Positions 26,282 through 34,582 of a stretch of 64,000 nucleotides of DNA are shown here, piece by piece (the stretch's first letter is position 1; every line of letters begins with the position of its first letter). The DNA is taken from positions 1,550,001 through 1,614,000 of the forward strand of contig NZ_CP138200.1 of the NCBI RefSeq assembly GCF_050859025.1, read 5' to 3'. Origin of the DNA: Wukongibacter sp050859025. GTDB lineage: Bacteria; Bacillota; Clostridia; Peptostreptococcales; Caminicellaceae. Under the pieces are notes generated by a model. It saw only the letters and a program-made list of their open reading frames with translations, did not search any database and had not been told where the DNA came from. Position numbers and translations under genes: made by a program.

Positions 26282-27100
26282 ATGAATATATACATTTCTG
26301 CGGATATAGAGGGGATAAGCGGTGTAGTAAATGGCAGCCATACGACCCAAAGCTCATTTGAGTATAATAGAACAAGAAAGCTTATGACCGATGAGGTAAA
26401 TGCAGCAATAAAGGGTGCAAAGAGAGCTGGTGCCAAGAAGATAATTATAAATGATTCTCATGGTCAGATGACAAATATATTGATTGAAGCTCTAGATGAA
26501 GATGCGATGCTTATTTCAGGAAATCATAAAATCTTAAGCATGATGGAGGGAATAGAAGAAGGCTTTGATGCAGTATTTTTTATTGGATATCATGCAAGAC
26601 AGAATACATCTGGAGTATTATCCCATTCATACTCTGGAGCGACAATAAATGAAATAGTGATAAATGGCAATGTAGTGGGTGAATTTGAATTAAATTCTCT
26701 AGTAGCTGGTTATTATGATGTTCCTGTTGCTTTGGTATCGGGAGATAACGTTCTAGCAAATCAAGTAAAGATGTTCAATGAGGATATTGAAACGGTTATA
26801 GTTAAGGAAGCCCATAGTAGATATACAGCTAAATGTATACAGCCTCAAAAAGTTCATAAAATGCTAGAAAAGAGAGCATATGAGACATTAGATAGTAAGC
26901 TACAAACCATTAAGCCTTGTAAGCTTAATGGTGAAATTGAACTCGAAATCGCCTTCAAAAATAGCGGTATGGCTGAAGCGACTCTATATATTCCAGGTAC
27001 AGAACTTATAGCTCCTAATCGTGTAAGATACAAGGCAAAGGATATACTTGAAGCATATAAGGTAAGGATAGCATTGACTAATCTTGCTTCTAAAGCGTAG
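26282..27100 (+). CDS. dppA: D-aminopeptidase DppA (M55)
   Basis: Zinc D-aminopeptidase that hydrolyses D-Ala-containing dipeptides from murein turnover. The metal and active-site residues of the family are all visible: D8 and E10 (YISADIEGISG), H60 (NDSHGQM), H104 (IGYHAR), H115 (SHSYSG) and E134. At 272 residues it is normal. It ends the salvage cluster, 18 bases after the NlpC/P60 gene, and is followed by a strong terminator. Confidence 0.96.
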   Translation: MNIYISADIEGISGVVNGSHTTQSSFEYNRTRKLMTDEVNAAIKGAKRAGAKKIIINDSHGQMTNILIEALDEDAMLISGNHKILSMMEGIEEGFDAVFFIGYHARQNTSGVLSHSYSGATINEIVINGNVVGEFELNSLVAGYYDVPVALVSGDNVLANQVKMFNEDIETVIVKEAHSRYTAKCIQPQKVHKMLEKRAYETLDSKLQTIKPCKLNGEIELEIAFKNSGMAEATLYIPGTELIAPNRVRYKAKDILEAYKVRIALTNLASKA

Positions 27101-27113
27101 TCGTTTATTTAAC

Positions 27114-27163
27114 AGGTAACAGACTCTAAGGTCAATATATAAAGACCTTGGAACTGTTACCTT
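27114..27163. terminator. Bidirectional terminator between dppA and the aminotransferase
   Basis: AGGTAACAG and CTGTTACCT form the outer stem with an inner AAGGTC/GACCTT stem. The two flanking genes are convergent. Confidence 0.85.
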
Positions 27164-27175
27164 GATTAAATGTAT

Positions 27176-28408
27176 TTAAAATTCCAGCTCTAGAGCTAAA
27201 AGTCTTTTTCTTATTTCTTCAATAATTCTTTTTTCTTCACTATAATTCTTAGCTTCAAAGGTGACAGAAAGCCTTACATATGGTTCAGGTGTATCCCACG
27301 GAACAGTACATATAAAGGCCTTATTGAGCAAAAATAGTGAAAAATCTTCAGCCGTTGCAAAGGTAATACCGGATTTAGTTCCCTTTGGAATAGGAACATA
27401 GCAATAAAAGGTTGCCTTAGGTTTCTCAACATTAAATCCGATTTCATGTAATGCATCAATTAATAGGTCGAATCTTCTAGAATACTTTTCGCAATTCTCA
27501 TGGGTTATTTCTGGATGCTCTAAGGCTGTAATCCCAGCTTTTTGAATAGCTCTAAACTGGCCTGAATCTGAATTGGCCTTTACTGTTGCAAAAATATCTA
27601 TTACATCGGAATTACCTACAATAAATGCTAGACGCCATCCCGTCATATTAAAGGACTTTGATAAAGAATGTATTTCTACTCCTACCTCTTTAGCTCCATC
27701 TACCGATAAAAAGCTAAATGGCTTTTCACCATCAAAGGTAAGGGCAGAATAAGATGAATCTGCTACAACTACAATGTTGTTCTTGTGTGCAAAATCAATG
27801 ACTCCTTTATAGAAATCCATTGTTGCTACTTGTCCAGTAGGGTTGTTGGGATAATTAATATATAAAAGCTTAGATCTATATAAAATTATATTTGGTATAT
27901 TTGAAAAATCAGGATAAAAATTATTTGACTTTTTTAGAGGTAGACCATAAACTACTCCACCTAAATATTTAGTATGGGTTGATATTATAGGGTAACTGGG
28001 AATGGTAGTTATAGTTATATCCCCGGGGTTTATAAAACATGAAGGAAGCATTGAGAGGATTGACTTTGCTCCTATTCCATGTAAAACCTCATGATAAGGG
28101 TCAATATCTGGAACCCCATAGACCTTGCTTAGATATTTTACGGCTGCTTCTTGAAATTCTGGAATACCATTATCAGAGTACCATCTATTCTCTGGTTTAC
28201 CAGCTTCATTACATAGAACCTCAACTACTTTTGAATCAGCTGGAGAATCTGGTTCACCTATGCCTAAATCTATTAATTCAATAGCGGGATATCTTGCTCG
28301 AATATCGTTTTTTGCATGCTTTATTTTAATGAATTTATAATCTTCTTTAGCTATATCAAAGCTCTTATCTCTAAATCTATCAGCTATCATATCGTTTATA
28401 TAGCTCAT
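27176..28408 (-). CDS. Class I/II PLP aminotransferase, LL-diaminopimelate aminotransferase-like
   Basis: PLP enzyme of 410 residues. The PLP lysine is in SLSKSFNMTGWRLAF, with an upstream NYPNNPTGQVA and VVADSSYSAL (pyridoxal-binding Asp and Tyr). The N-terminal IDLGIGEPDSPAD fits the DapL/LL-DAP aminotransferase group, which makes LL-diaminopimelate from tetrahydrodipicolinate in one step. It may equally act on aspartate or another amino acid. GGAGAGTTTTCTCTT precedes the ATG. Confidence 0.85.
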   Translation of the reverse strand: MSYINDMIADRFRDKSFDIAKEDYKFIKIKHAKNDIRARYPAIELIDLGIGEPDSPADSKVVEVLCNEAGKPENRWYSDNGIPEFQEAAVKYLSKVYGVPDIDPYHEVLHGIGAKSILSMLPSCFINPGDITITTIPSYPIISTHTKYLGGVVYGLPLKKSNNFYPDFSNIPNIILYRSKLLYINYPNNPTGQVATMDFYKGVIDFAHKNNIVVVADSSYSALTFDGEKPFSFLSVDGAKEVGVEIHSLSKSFNMTGWRLAFIVGNSDVIDIFATVKANSDSGQFRAIQKAGITALEHPEITHENCEKYSRRFDLLIDALHEIGFNVEKPKATFYCYVPIPKGTKSGITFATAEDFSLFLLNKAFICTVPWDTPEPYVRLSVTFEAKNYSEEKRIIEEIRKRLLALELEF

Positions 28409-28590
28409 AAGAGAAAACTCTCCTTTCTTTATACAAGGCAGTTATAAATATAAAAGAATAATATACATTTTTATAATCAAAGGAGCATAACAGTCTGCTT
28501 AGATTGCTATACCCATAGAATATTGTATTCTAACTTAAAACAATGTGTTCATATATAATTAATCTTAACTAGACCTTAACCTTTGTTGGT

Positions 28591-28619
28591 TTGACTAATG
28601 ACTAAAGCTGTTTTACAAT
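28591..28619 (+). promoter_or_regulatory. Probable promoter of the chromate transporter genes
   Basis: TTGACT, exactly 17 bases, TACAAT, placing the transcript start about 50 bases before the ATG. Confidence 0.65.
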
Positions 28620-28674
28620 TAGATATGATAATGAAATTATATTTCTCAATTTATAGTTAGATGAGGTCATACAT

Positions 28675-29208
28675 ATGAAGAAGCTGTTAAAGTTATTTTT
28701 TATCTTTTTTAAAATTGGAGCATTTACTTTTGGTGGAGGATATGCAATGATTCCTCTAATTGAAGATGAAATTGTACAAAAGAATCAATTGATTAAGGAA
28801 GAGGAGTTTTTAGATATTATTGCCCTATCGCAATCTATACCTGGGGCTTTGGCTATAAACACTGCTACATATATAGGATATAGAACCTATGGTTTTTCAG
28901 GAGCTGTAATGGCTTGTCTTGGAGCTGCCCTGCCATCGTTTTTTATTATTTTAATTATTGCAAAATACCTGACACAATCCATAGACAAGGATTTATTAGA
29001 AAGAATATTTAAGGGTATAAGGCCCGCAGTGGTATCTCTAATATTAGTTGCGGTTTTCAAACTAAAAAAAGGCGTTAAAAAAAATACCTTCAGCTATTTT
29101 GTATTGATAGCTACAGTACTGCTAGTAACTGTTTTTAAAGTACATCCAATACTTATAATTATTACATGTGGTATTCTGGGATATTTGTTATATAAAGGAG
29201 TAGAATAG
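28675..29208 (+). CDS. Chromate transporter, first half subunit
   Basis: Short-chain CHR protein of 177 residues with the family motif FKIGAFTFGGGYAMIPLIEDEIV at the N-terminus and about five hydrophobic segments. Half-size CHR proteins work as pairs of opposite topology, and the partner gene follows after one base. The transported anion may be chromate or another oxyanion; in anaerobes the role is poorly known. Confidence 0.9.
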   Translation: MKKLLKLFFIFFKIGAFTFGGGYAMIPLIEDEIVQKNQLIKEEEFLDIIALSQSIPGALAINTATYIGYRTYGFSGAVMACLGAALPSFFIILIIAKYLTQSIDKDLLERIFKGIRPAVVSLILVAVFKLKKGVKKNTFSYFVLIATVLLVTVFKVHPILIIITCGILGYLLYKGVE

Positions 29209-29209
29209 T

Positions 29210-29731
29210 ATGCAATTAATATTAGATATATTTATTTCCTTCCTAAAGATAGGAGGATTTAGCTTTGGTGGAGGATATGCAATGATTCCTTTTATTGAAA
29301 AGGAAATAGTTAATTCCCACGGATGGATAAGTAGTAAGAAATTTGTTGATATAATTGCAATAGCAGAAATAACACCGGGACCAATCGCAATCAATTCATC
29401 AACCTTCGTAGGATACAAAATAGCTAAGTTTAGCGGAGCAACGGCGGGTACCGTTGGTGTAATACTTGTGTCATTTATTCTTTTAGTTATTATGGGGAAA
29501 TATTTAAATCGTTTTAAGGACTCTAAGGCTCTTAAAAATATATTTGCTGGTATTAGGCCAGCCGTATTGGGGCTAATAATTTCTGCATCAATATCAGTAG
29601 GTAGGACTGCCTTGATAGATTTTAAGAGTGTTACCATTGCAGGTATAATACTATTTTCCATAATGAAATTGAAAATTCATCCCATTCTTTGTGTGGCAAT
29701 GGCAGGATTAATGGGATATATTGTGTATTAA
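29210..29731 (+). CDS. Chromate transporter, second half subunit
   Basis: A 173-residue partner of the preceding gene, with the same motif (LKIGGFSFGGGYAMIPFIEKEIV) and an EITPGPIAINSSTFVGYK segment matching SIPGALAINTATYIGYR in the first half. The pair thus reflects the internal duplication of long ChrA proteins. It is translated from an ATG one base after the first stop. Confidence 0.9.
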   Translation: MQLILDIFISFLKIGGFSFGGGYAMIPFIEKEIVNSHGWISSKKFVDIIAIAEITPGPIAINSSTFVGYKIAKFSGATAGTVGVILVSFILLVIMGKYLNRFKDSKALKNIFAGIRPAVLGLIISASISVGRTALIDFKSVTIAGIILFSIMKLKIHPILCVAMAGLMGYIVY

Positions 29732-29884
29732 TAAGAAGACAATAGGTATAAAACGACTTTAATGTTTAATAAATTTTAATTTTGTTTATCTATATAGGGT
29801 TCTACTATATAGAACGCACTTATAAATCTACATTTTGATTTATTGCGATTTCTATATATCAAACCTATAATAGCAAGAAGTTTG

Positions 29885-29930
29885 AAAAGACCTTTAAGCA
29901 TAAATTACCATAGCGCCTGAGGGTCTTTTT
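29885..29930 (+). terminator. Terminator after the chromate transporter pair
   Basis: AAAAGACC and GGGTCTTTT form the stem base, with a T5 run and TATTATAT after it. It lies 150 bases after the stop codon. A small GTTCTA/TAGAAC hairpin precedes it near 29798. Confidence 0.65.
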
Positions 29931-29995
29931 ATTATATAATTATTTTTAGACTGATTTTCGGCAGGATTAATTTGACTGGAGGAGGGGGGACAAGC

Positions 29996-31663
29996 ATGAA
30001 AAAGTATGCTGTGATAGGAATAATAGTTTTTATTTTTCTGGGAGTCTTTTTTGGTATTATTGATAATCAAAAGGGAATAAAGGCGAATAAGGAGTCTGAG
30101 ACGGTACTAATCTTAGAAGATGAGGTAATTGAAGATATTGATAATATATTGATTGAAGGCAACAATATTTATTTACCCTTGGAATTTGTACAAGAGAATA
30201 TTGATGATAGCGTATATATTGATGGGGATGGAAAAAAAGGATTTATAGCCTTGAATAATAAGAAGTTCCAAATGGAAGAGGATAATCTTACAAAGCTTGT
30301 AAAAGAAAGTGATATTAAGATAAATGTTCCATTAAGGACTGTAGAAAGTACTAAATATCTTCCTATAAATCATTTGGAGAAGGTATTTAGTATAGATGTT
30401 GAATATAATGAAGAATCTAATACAGTTATCATAGATAAGTTTGAAAGTGAATTTAGGCTTAGTGAAATAAGGTATGATAATGTAAATATTTATTCAAGAC
30501 AATCCTTAATAGGCCGTAAGATCGATGTAGTAAATAGCGGCGATGTTGTTAAAGTCTTATCGGAAGAAGATGCTTGGTATAAGGTAAGAACGGAAAAAGG
30601 ATATTATGGATATGTAAAAAAGAAATTTACCGATGGGAAACCAAAGGGAATTGAATTTGACCATAAAATAAACTCTTTTAGAGAAGATCAATTGAATGAT
30701 GAAGGGCTAAATGTCACATGGGAGTATGTGTATGAAAAAACTCCTGATATATCCGATGAGGAAAAAATTGAAGGTCTTGATGTAGTCATACCTACTTGGT
30801 TTAGCTTAGAGGATGGAGGTATAATTACTAATAAGGCAGACTTTGATTATGTAGATCATGCCCATGAAAAGGGCTATAAGGTATGGGGACTTGTAGACAA
30901 TGACTTTGACCCTAAGCTTACCTCGGAGGCCATAAATAATGAGGAAATTAAAAATAAGGTAATAGCTCAAATTGCCTTCTATGCAAGCCTATATGATTTA
31001 GATGGAATTAATATAGATTTTGAGAATGTTTACTATGAGGATAGAGATGCTCTTACTAAGTTTGTTGAAGATTTAACTAACATATTAAAAAAGCAGAATC
31101 TAGTTGTTTCTATTGATGTAACAGTACCTAGCGGCAGTGAAAGGTGGTCTAAGGTCTATGATAGAGAAAGTCTGTCAGAGATAGTTGATTATGTTGCACT
31201 GATGGCCTATGATGAACATTGGGGTACAAGTCCTGTAAGTGGTTCAGTTGCATCTATTGGATGGGTTGAAAGAGGGATACAGAGGAGCTTGGCTTTTATA
31301 CCAAAGGAAAAACTGCTCTTAGGGATACCCTTTTACACAAGAATATGGAAGGAAACAGAGGATGAAAATGGGAAGATTCAGGTTTCGTCAAAGGCTGTAC
31401 CCATTAGAAATGTCGAAGAAATTTTAAATAAATACAATGCAGTGGTTTCTTGGGATGAAGAAACTGGACAGTATTTTGCTACCTATGAAGATGATGGAGC
31501 AATCTATAAGGTTTGGGTAGAAAATAATGAGTCCATAAAACTGAAACTTGAATTAACTAATAAATATGATCTTAAGGGAATAGCTTCATGGAGAAAAGGA
31601 TACGAATATGATGAGGTTTGGGAAGTAATAAATAATACAGCTAATGATAAAGAGCTGTTATAA
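29996..31663 (+). CDS. Exported SH3-GH18 protein (spore/cell-wall glycosidase type)
   Basis: A 555-residue protein: N-terminal membrane anchor or signal (YAVIGIIVFIFLGVFFGII), a stalk similar to the copper-amine-oxidase N-domain (IYLPLEFVQENI; YLPINHLEKVF), an SH3 domain (~160-225) and a C-terminal glycoside hydrolase family 18 barrel. The GH18 catalytic signature is LDGINIDFENV with the acid Glu; YDEHWGTS and the terminal SWRKGYEYDEVW are also typical. The ATG at 29996 follows GGAGGAGGGGGG. It probably acts on peptidoglycan, perhaps in spores (YaaH/YdhD-like); this is inference. Confidence 0.9.
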   Translation: MKKYAVIGIIVFIFLGVFFGIIDNQKGIKANKESETVLILEDEVIEDIDNILIEGNNIYLPLEFVQENIDDSVYIDGDGKKGFIALNNKKFQMEEDNLTKLVKESDIKINVPLRTVESTKYLPINHLEKVFSIDVEYNEESNTVIIDKFESEFRLSEIRYDNVNIYSRQSLIGRKIDVVNSGDVVKVLSEEDAWYKVRTEKGYYGYVKKKFTDGKPKGIEFDHKINSFREDQLNDEGLNVTWEYVYEKTPDISDEEKIEGLDVVIPTWFSLEDGGIITNKADFDYVDHAHEKGYKVWGLVDNDFDPKLTSEAINNEEIKNKVIAQIAFYASLYDLDGINIDFENVYYEDRDALTKFVEDLTNILKKQNLVVSIDVTVPSGSERWSKVYDRESLSEIVDYVALMAYDEHWGTSPVSGSVASIGWVERGIQRSLAFIPKEKLLLGIPFYTRIWKETEDENGKIQVSSKAVPIRNVEEILNKYNAVVSWDEETGQYFATYEDDGAIYKVWVENNESIKLKLELTNKYDLKGIASWRKGYEYDEVWEVINNTANDKELL

Positions 31664-31756
31664 GATAGAATAGAACTGTATTAAAAAGCTCCTATGGTTT
31701 ACAGTTCCTCGGTATTTCAGAATGAATTAGGTTCTAATCTAGTTTTGAGGTTTTTA

Positions 31757-31807
31757 AATTCAGACGATTTGGGTAGTATCAGAGTTACATGCCAAGCCGT
31801 CTGAATT
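31757..31807. terminator. Terminator between the GH18 gene and a convergent small gene
   Basis: AATTCAGACG and CGTCTGAATT form a 10-bp stem extended by TTGG/CCAA. The position between convergent genes suggests use on both strands. Confidence 0.75.
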
Positions 31808-31848
31808 CTATTTAAATAGAGGAGAAATTTTTTACTCTAAGATATAAT

Positions 31849-32055
31849 TTATTTATCTATCTCATAGCTATAAGGATATACACTTTCTGCACTTTTATCT
31901 AATCTTTTTGCAAAATGCTCTGCATCAATTTCTTCTACTACCTTACCATCCTTTAAGATTCTGGCATTCCATACTTGACCATCAGCTTTAACTAACAATT
32001 CTGCGGGATAAACTGATCCGTCGTCAAATTTTATCTTTCCCTTTTTCCAAGGCAT
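31849..32055 (-). CDS. Small conserved-looking protein (68 aa)
   Basis: A 68-residue charged protein beginning MPWKKGKIKFDDGSVYPAEL and ending YPYSYEIDK. It looks like a small beta-rich fold, with LLVKADGQVWNARILKDGKVVEEIDAE in the middle. Family not recognised. AAGGGAGGGTTATTT places the start here; a longer in-frame version would only translate the adjacent palindromic repeat. It is transcribed alone on the minus strand. Confidence 0.75.
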   Translation of the reverse strand: MPWKKGKIKFDDGSVYPAELLVKADGQVWNARILKDGKVVEEIDAEHFAKRLDKSAESVYPYSYEIDK

Positions 32056-32076
32056 AAATAACCCTCCCTTCATATA

Positions 32077-32176
32077 TATAGAGTTCCAAGTAAATCTTAA
32101 TATATATATCAAAATATCCGATGAATCTTAGGATTTTTGATGTAGATAAATTAAAGTTTTGACTGGAATCTCTATA
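32077..32176. repeat. TATAGAG palindromic repeat, copy 2
   Basis: A 100-base imperfect palindrome very close to copy 1: TATAGAGTTCCAAGTAAATC at the left, GACTGGAATCTCTATA at the right, ATCCGATGAATCTTAGGAT at the tip. It lies just upstream of the small minus-strand gene. Confidence 0.88.
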
Positions 32177-32357
32177 GAGACTGGATATAGCAAAGCTTAA
32201 TTTATTTTAGCTTCTATATTTATTTTTATCTTTTGGAGGTATTATTATGATAGAGAATAATTGGAGAAAATAGATAGTGATTAGGAAAATTTTGTAGATT
32301 GTTATAAAATATATTGGGTATATTAAGTATAGAGAATATCGAATAAAGGATGATTTT

Positions 32358-33077
32358 ATGGGCTTTTATGAAGAATTAAGTAGATATTATGATATTGTTT
32401 TTCCTATGGGAAAACTTCAGCTAGAGTTTATAGGTAAACATATTAAAGGAAAGGAAAATATCTTGGATTTAGCTGCTGGAACAGGGAATTATTCTATAGC
32501 ACTAGCAAAAGAAGGCTATAATGTATCGGCTGTAGATTTAGACGAAGAGATGGTTAAGGAAATAGCAGCTAAGAATAAGAAACAGGGAACAGATGTAAAA
32601 CCATATGTACTTGATATGAAAAAAATTGATATCTTTGGGGATAATAAATTTGATGGAATAATATGTATAGGGAATTCACTAGTGCATTTAGATAATAAAG
32701 AAGAGATAAAAGAAATTTTAAATAAGATGTATGGCCTTTTGAGAGATGATGGAGTAGTAATTTTACAAATAGTAAACTATGACAGGATATTGAGGTATGA
32801 TGTTAAGGAATTACCCTTGATAGATAGACCTGAAAGTGGTGTAAGGTTTGTTAGAAACTATGAACTAAAGGATGGAAAGGTTCTATTTAAAACAAGGTTA
32901 ATAATTGATAATGAAAGAAGCTATGACAATTGCATAAAGCTATATCCTTTACAAAGTCATGACTTTGTTGAACTGATGAAAGAAGCAGGTTTTAGGGATA
33001 TTAAGCTTTACGGAGGATTTGATGAAAGGGAATATACCATAGATTCCTTTCCCTTAGTATTAGAAGCACATAAATAG
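32358..33077 (+). CDS. Class I SAM-dependent methyltransferase
   Basis: A 239-residue methyltransferase. SAM-binding motif I is ILDLAAGTGNYSIALA (~38-53), the acidic ribose-binding end of strand 2 is VSAVDLDEEMV, and motif IV is FDGIICIGNSLVHL. The substrate is not evident. It has no operon partner and a strong terminator follows. AAAGGATGATTTT precedes the ATG. Confidence 0.88.
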   Translation: MGFYEELSRYYDIVFPMGKLQLEFIGKHIKGKENILDLAAGTGNYSIALAKEGYNVSAVDLDEEMVKEIAAKNKKQGTDVKPYVLDMKKIDIFGDNKFDGIICIGNSLVHLDNKEEIKEILNKMYGLLRDDGVVILQIVNYDRILRYDVKELPLIDRPESGVRFVRNYELKDGKVLFKTRLIIDNERSYDNCIKLYPLQSHDFVELMKEAGFRDIKLYGGFDEREYTIDSFPLVLEAHK

Positions 33078-33084
33078 TTTTTAG

Positions 33085-33127
33085 ACTCCTTAATCTATTT
33101 TTAAAATAAGTAGATTAGGGAGTTTTT
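33085..33127. terminator. Terminator after the methyltransferase
   Basis: ACTCCTTAATCTA pairs with TAGATTAGGGAGT (one G-U), followed by T5. Confidence 0.88.
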
Positions 33128-33295
33128 ATTGTATTAAAGCATAGAACTATAAATAAATTAGGTCTAATTAAGTGAATATAATGGCTGAGATTATAAAAAT
33201 TTTCATTACCTAGGTTAGCTTTCAAAAAAATGTTAAAAATAGATATATAGAGTTCATATTTCAAAACTGAACTCTTATAGATATGAGGTGATGAA

Positions 33296-33961
33296 ATGTT
33301 TAGCTTGGCTTTAAAGACTATATTGATGTTTGTAGTAGGAATTCTAATAATGAGAGTAATGGGAAAGTCTGCAATCACACAATTAACGCCATATGATCTA
33401 GTAGCAATAATAATCATTGGAACTGTAGTTGCTGAACCCTTAATTAGTACAGAAATTAAACCTACGCTATTTGTATTAGGTATCTTGGTAGTTTTATATA
33501 TGATTTTTTCAAAATTATCATTAAATCAGGTATGTAACAAGATACTTCTGGGAAGACCAACTATTTTAATAAAGCATGGAAAAATTATTGAAGAGAATAT
33601 TGAGAGTGAGAGTATATCATTGATACAATTGACTTCAATACTGAGAGTAAATGGATATCCAAGACTTGATGAAATTGAATATGCAATACTGGAGCCAACG
33701 GGAGAGGTTAGTATTCTTCCTAGATCAGATGTAAGGGGTGTTAATACCTCGGATTTAAATATAAAGACAGAATATGAGGGACTTCCCATTGGAGTAATTA
33801 TTGATGGAAGGGTTCAAAAGAAAAATCTTGAGCTTATAGGAAAAGATGAGGAATGGCTTAAAAAGAAATTGGATGAAGAAGGCTTGAAAGATATAAAGGA
33901 TGTAATATATGCCTATGCTACTGATCAGAAAGAGGATATTACCTTTGATGTAAGAAGATAG
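33296..33961 (+). CDS. DUF421/YetF-type membrane protein
   Basis: A 221-residue protein with three N-terminal membrane helices (LKTILMFVVGILIMRVMGK, DLVAIIIIGTVVAEPLIS, LFVLGILVVLYMIFS) and a soluble YetF-like domain (GRPTILIKHGKIIEENI; RVNGYPRLDEIEYAILEPTGEVSI). The function is poorly understood; Bacillus homologues relate to membrane or spore phenotypes. It has no operon partners. AGATATGAGGTGATGAA supplies the ribosome binding site. Confidence 0.92.
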   Translation: MFSLALKTILMFVVGILIMRVMGKSAITQLTPYDLVAIIIIGTVVAEPLISTEIKPTLFVLGILVVLYMIFSKLSLNQVCNKILLGRPTILIKHGKIIEENIESESISLIQLTSILRVNGYPRLDEIEYAILEPTGEVSILPRSDVRGVNTSDLNIKTEYEGLPIGVIIDGRVQKKNLELIGKDEEWLKKKLDEEGLKDIKDVIYAYATDQKEDITFDVRR

Positions 33962-34142
33962 TTTTAGTAAGCTGAGTGTCATATTTATAACTTATGATGT
34001 TAGTTCTAAAGAAAAATATAAAACAAAATGAAGGAAGTGCGATGGAGAAAATCATTTTAATAAATATGTTGAATTTACAAAAAAATCAATATATAATGTT
34101 AATATATTTGTAATTGATTAACATTTTTGAATGATATTTTAT

Positions 34143-34246
34143 TATAGGGATTTAAGTAAAGACTTTAATTTATACAAGTCCAAAACTCCTAGAAACGCTG
34201 AGTATTTATACATGTATAAATTAAGTTTTACTATATAAACCCTATA
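34143..34246. repeat. TATAGAG palindromic repeat, copy 3
   Basis: A 104-base palindrome from TATAGGGATTTAAGTAAAGA to AACCCTATA, with tip region ACTCCTAGAAACGCTGAGT. This variant has GGG/CCC at the ends and the ACTTAAATCCC arm. Confidence 0.82.
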
Positions 34247-34317
34247 TAGTAGAACATTTTTAAAATTTAATATGGTTTTCTCTTCGAGTCTTTTTATCTA
34301 AGGATTATTAGTCTAGG

Positions 34318-34528
34318 ATGCTAAGGCCTGTAGGGTATAATTGGAAACGGTTGTGCCTCCCAGTGCGGAAAGGAGAGATAGTAGATGAGTATAGCGGAAT
34401 AATAGCTTACTATAGGTTTTAGTAAAGGCAGTATTTTGGCACAACTAATAAATATAGCTATTAAGGTCGTTTCTTAGCATGTTATTATTCTTGATAGTAT
34501 GTACTCTTGTTTAAACTGCCTTCTTTTT
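34318..34528 (+). ncRNA. Structured leader RNA upstream of the semialdehyde dehydrogenase gene
   Basis: Nested perfect stems: ATGCTAAG (34318) with CTTAGCAT (34473), enclosing GTTGTGCC (34350) with GGCACAAC (34438), enclosing CTCC/GGAG (34357/34372) and a conserved-looking GGAGAGATAGTAGATGAG. AATAGCT (34402) can pair with AGCTATT (34455) as a pseudoknot. AAGGCAGT (34425) can pair with ACTGCCTT (34515) before TTCTTTTT, a terminator-like alternative, and CCTCC (34546) can mask the GGAGG site (34571). This looks like a riboswitch or attenuator. I cannot match it to a known class by eye. Confidence 0.65.
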
Positions 34529-34582
34529 GATAAGCAACTGGGATGCCTCCATTGAAAGTTTATTGATAAAGGAGGATTTTTT

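Noticed and set aside
32247..32273. Eight-codon frame (MIENNWRK) with a good AGG site upstream of the methyltransferase
   Set aside because: A leader peptide is imaginable, but there is no codon bias towards one amino acid and no terminator/antiterminator between it and the gene.
33247..33281. Small hairpin ATAGAGTTCA/TGAACTCTTAT before the DUF421 gene as a minimal copy of the palindromic repeat
   Set aside because: The ends resemble TATAGAG but none of the internal repeat sequence remains, so chance cannot be excluded.
34042..34113. 23-codon frame with a weak AAGGA site before the structured leader
   Set aside because: AT-rich, no conserved feature, and overlaps nothing that would need a leader peptide.
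34318..34560. Assignment of the pruA leader as T-box, molybdenum-cofactor or tetrahydrofolate riboswitch
   Set aside because: The T-box antiterminator core is absent; CCTCCCA/GGAGA and GGAGAG…GTAGATGA are only partial resemblances to the other two classes and the downstream gene does not fit.
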